A stretch of 64,000 nucleotides of DNA from Solen grandis (taxonomy: Eukaryota; Mollusca; Bivalvia; Adapedonta; Solenidae): assembly GCA_021229015.1 (NCBI GenBank), contig CM037795.1:10904035-10968034 (forward strand). The letters run 5' to 3'. Numbering within the stretch: the first letter of the stretch is position 1; each line of letters starts with the position of its first letter. The notes beneath the pieces were generated by a model. The model had not been told where the DNA came from. It saw only the letters and a list, made by a program, of their open reading frames with translations, and searched no databases. The translations under genes and the position numbers were made by a program. Positions 62,660-64,000 of the stretch are shown here, in pieces.

Positions 62660-64000
62660 AGCAGAACTATGTATATGTAGACAGAGACTCTGTAAGTGTA
62701 TGAAATAAAGTCAACAAAATAAGCTCCTAAGTTTATTAAACAAGGTATTGTAATAGGAAAAATACATTAGAAAAAATCATGATGTCAGTATTTTTTGGCT
62801 CTCTAATTCTGGCTGTTGCATTAAGAAATACTCGTTATAATTTCCTACTGAATCTCTTTTTCATATTGTGTATTTTTAAAACAAACAGTTTTGTTCTTTT
62901 ATATTTGTTTTCATAATATTTGTTGTTTAATTGTAGGCATGTCGCATGTGTGTAAAATGCTTTATACATGTAATTATCTTTTGATACTTAGTATTTCATT
63001 AAATTGAATATATCTTTTTTATTGTCAGCATGTTTTTGAAATACCTTTTGATGTTAAGTAAGTTATGTTCTGAAAGGGCACTGTGGTCCACTAGTAACAT
63101 ACCCAACTACAAAGGCTCTGGGTTAAAACCCCATTGAGGGCAATGATTTTTCATGACCTTCCTAGGTGCCAAGTACTGGTCCAACCCAGGAACCATCAGA
63201 TTGATTAGTTTAAGTTAAAAAACTTTCTTCCCAATTGATTTTAAATAAATGTTTAAACTGGGAGGAATCTCTTTTTCTTTAATAATTAAATAAAGATATG
63301 AAATTCCTCATTCAGTGTGTGTGTGCCTTGTTGATGATATTAAAGTGATGCTTTTTCCTCTGGTCTTGTTTAATTTGCATTGAAATGGTATACAAGTATC
63401 TGTAAAATGATTTTATGGTTATTTTACTATACTCATTTCTCAAACTTTCTAAAGATATGATGCATTTTAAGACAATAATAATGAATACATCTTATTCCAT
63501 TTAATTAAACCAAGCAACGCAATATATCCATTGGACTCAGATGAACACTTTTTTACATTGCCATTTCATCAAGGGTCATAACTTTGCAATATCTCGATGA
63601 ATTCCAAAATACTTTTTTGTCACAAAATGCCATACCGCAGCATCAGAATTTTGGAAAGGCAAGGGCCATAACCCTGCGATGACTTGATGAATATTGAGAA
63701 AAAGGGGGACAACTACATATCATACACAGGAAGTTTCATAAATCCATGATACATACATATAGAGTTACATATACCACAGAATGCTTAATCATAAAAATCT
63801 GTAATTAGATGGACGGTGCTATATGAAGGGGAAAAAATAGTCATGTCATAAAGAAACCAGGGGTCTAAAATGTTATGCCTTTATACATTTGAAAAAAATG
63901 CATAAAACATGATTGTTTAGGTGTCTGTTAAGTTTCATTTATCTTGAATAAAAACACATGTAGTTAAGTATGCTTCACTGAATACCATACCACAGAATAA
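62660..64000. other. Intergenic to window end, one SINE fragment
   Basis: Apart from the SINE-B copy at 63074-63215 I recognise nothing. No frame of useful length is present. Confidence 0.55.
63074..63215 (+). mobile_element. SINE family B copy
   Basis: CTGTGGTCCACTAGTAACATAC, GCTCTGGGTTAAAACCCCAT (decayed B box), TTTCATGACCTTCCTAGGTG and TACTGGTCCAACCCAGGAAC, in the order seen in the other family-B fragments. Confidence 0.6.

Overview
The window looks like draft genomic DNA from an animal, most likely a bivalve mollusc. It is AT-rich, with short coding exons separated by long introns that have canonical GT-AG ends, and it has one 100-N scaffold gap. The intergenic and intronic DNA is packed with small TIR elements, tRNA-derived SINEs and tandem-repeat-bearing elements of the GACCTTGACC type that I know from bivalve genomes. 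The species cannot be fixed from sequence alone.

Two complete host genes can be assembled exon by exon, arranged head to head about 6 kb apart. On the minus strand (26948-36988, seven coding exons, 589 aa) is an FBXW5 orthologue, an F-box/WD40 substrate receptor for cullin-RING ubiquitin ligases. On the plus strand (42992-55965, eight coding exons, 413 aa) is a lysosomal glycoside hydrolase family 27 enzyme. Its pocket residues (Ser194/Ala197) mark it as alpha-N-acetylgalactosaminidase (NAGA) rather than alpha-galactosidase A. At the left edge, 2384-2656 (minus) looks like the last exon of a METTL24/FkbM-like methyltransferase whose other exons I cannot place.

The left 24 kb is mostly mobile DNA. 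It holds small MITEs (5.8, 8.5 kb), a 1.6-kb TTAA-flanked element with ~130-bp inverted ends carrying a P2X7-C-terminus-like ORF (11.76-13.39 kb), a dead LINE from which a 74-bp reverse-transcriptase segment was amplified in tandem (14.3-15.45 kb), a dead MULE transposase (15.45-16.86 kb), and an internally deleted hAT transposon with perfect 8-bp target duplication encoding a BED-finger-plus-dimerisation-tail protein (17.14-18.75 kb). The interval between the two host genes holds a second dead MULE with a zinc-finger exon (37.3-39.2 kb) and a 909-bp foldback element (39.92-40.83 kb). The introns of NAGA and FBXW5 and the right-hand 8 kb carry many copies of two TTAA MITE families, several SINEs and bivalve-type repeats.

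The most unusual structure is in FBXW5. The intron/exon junction before coding exon 6 has been tandemly copied seven times with a 54-bp (18-codon) period, so that seven complete 3' splice sites lie in a row. The three nearest upstream copies would extend the protein in frame by 18, 36 or 54 residues.
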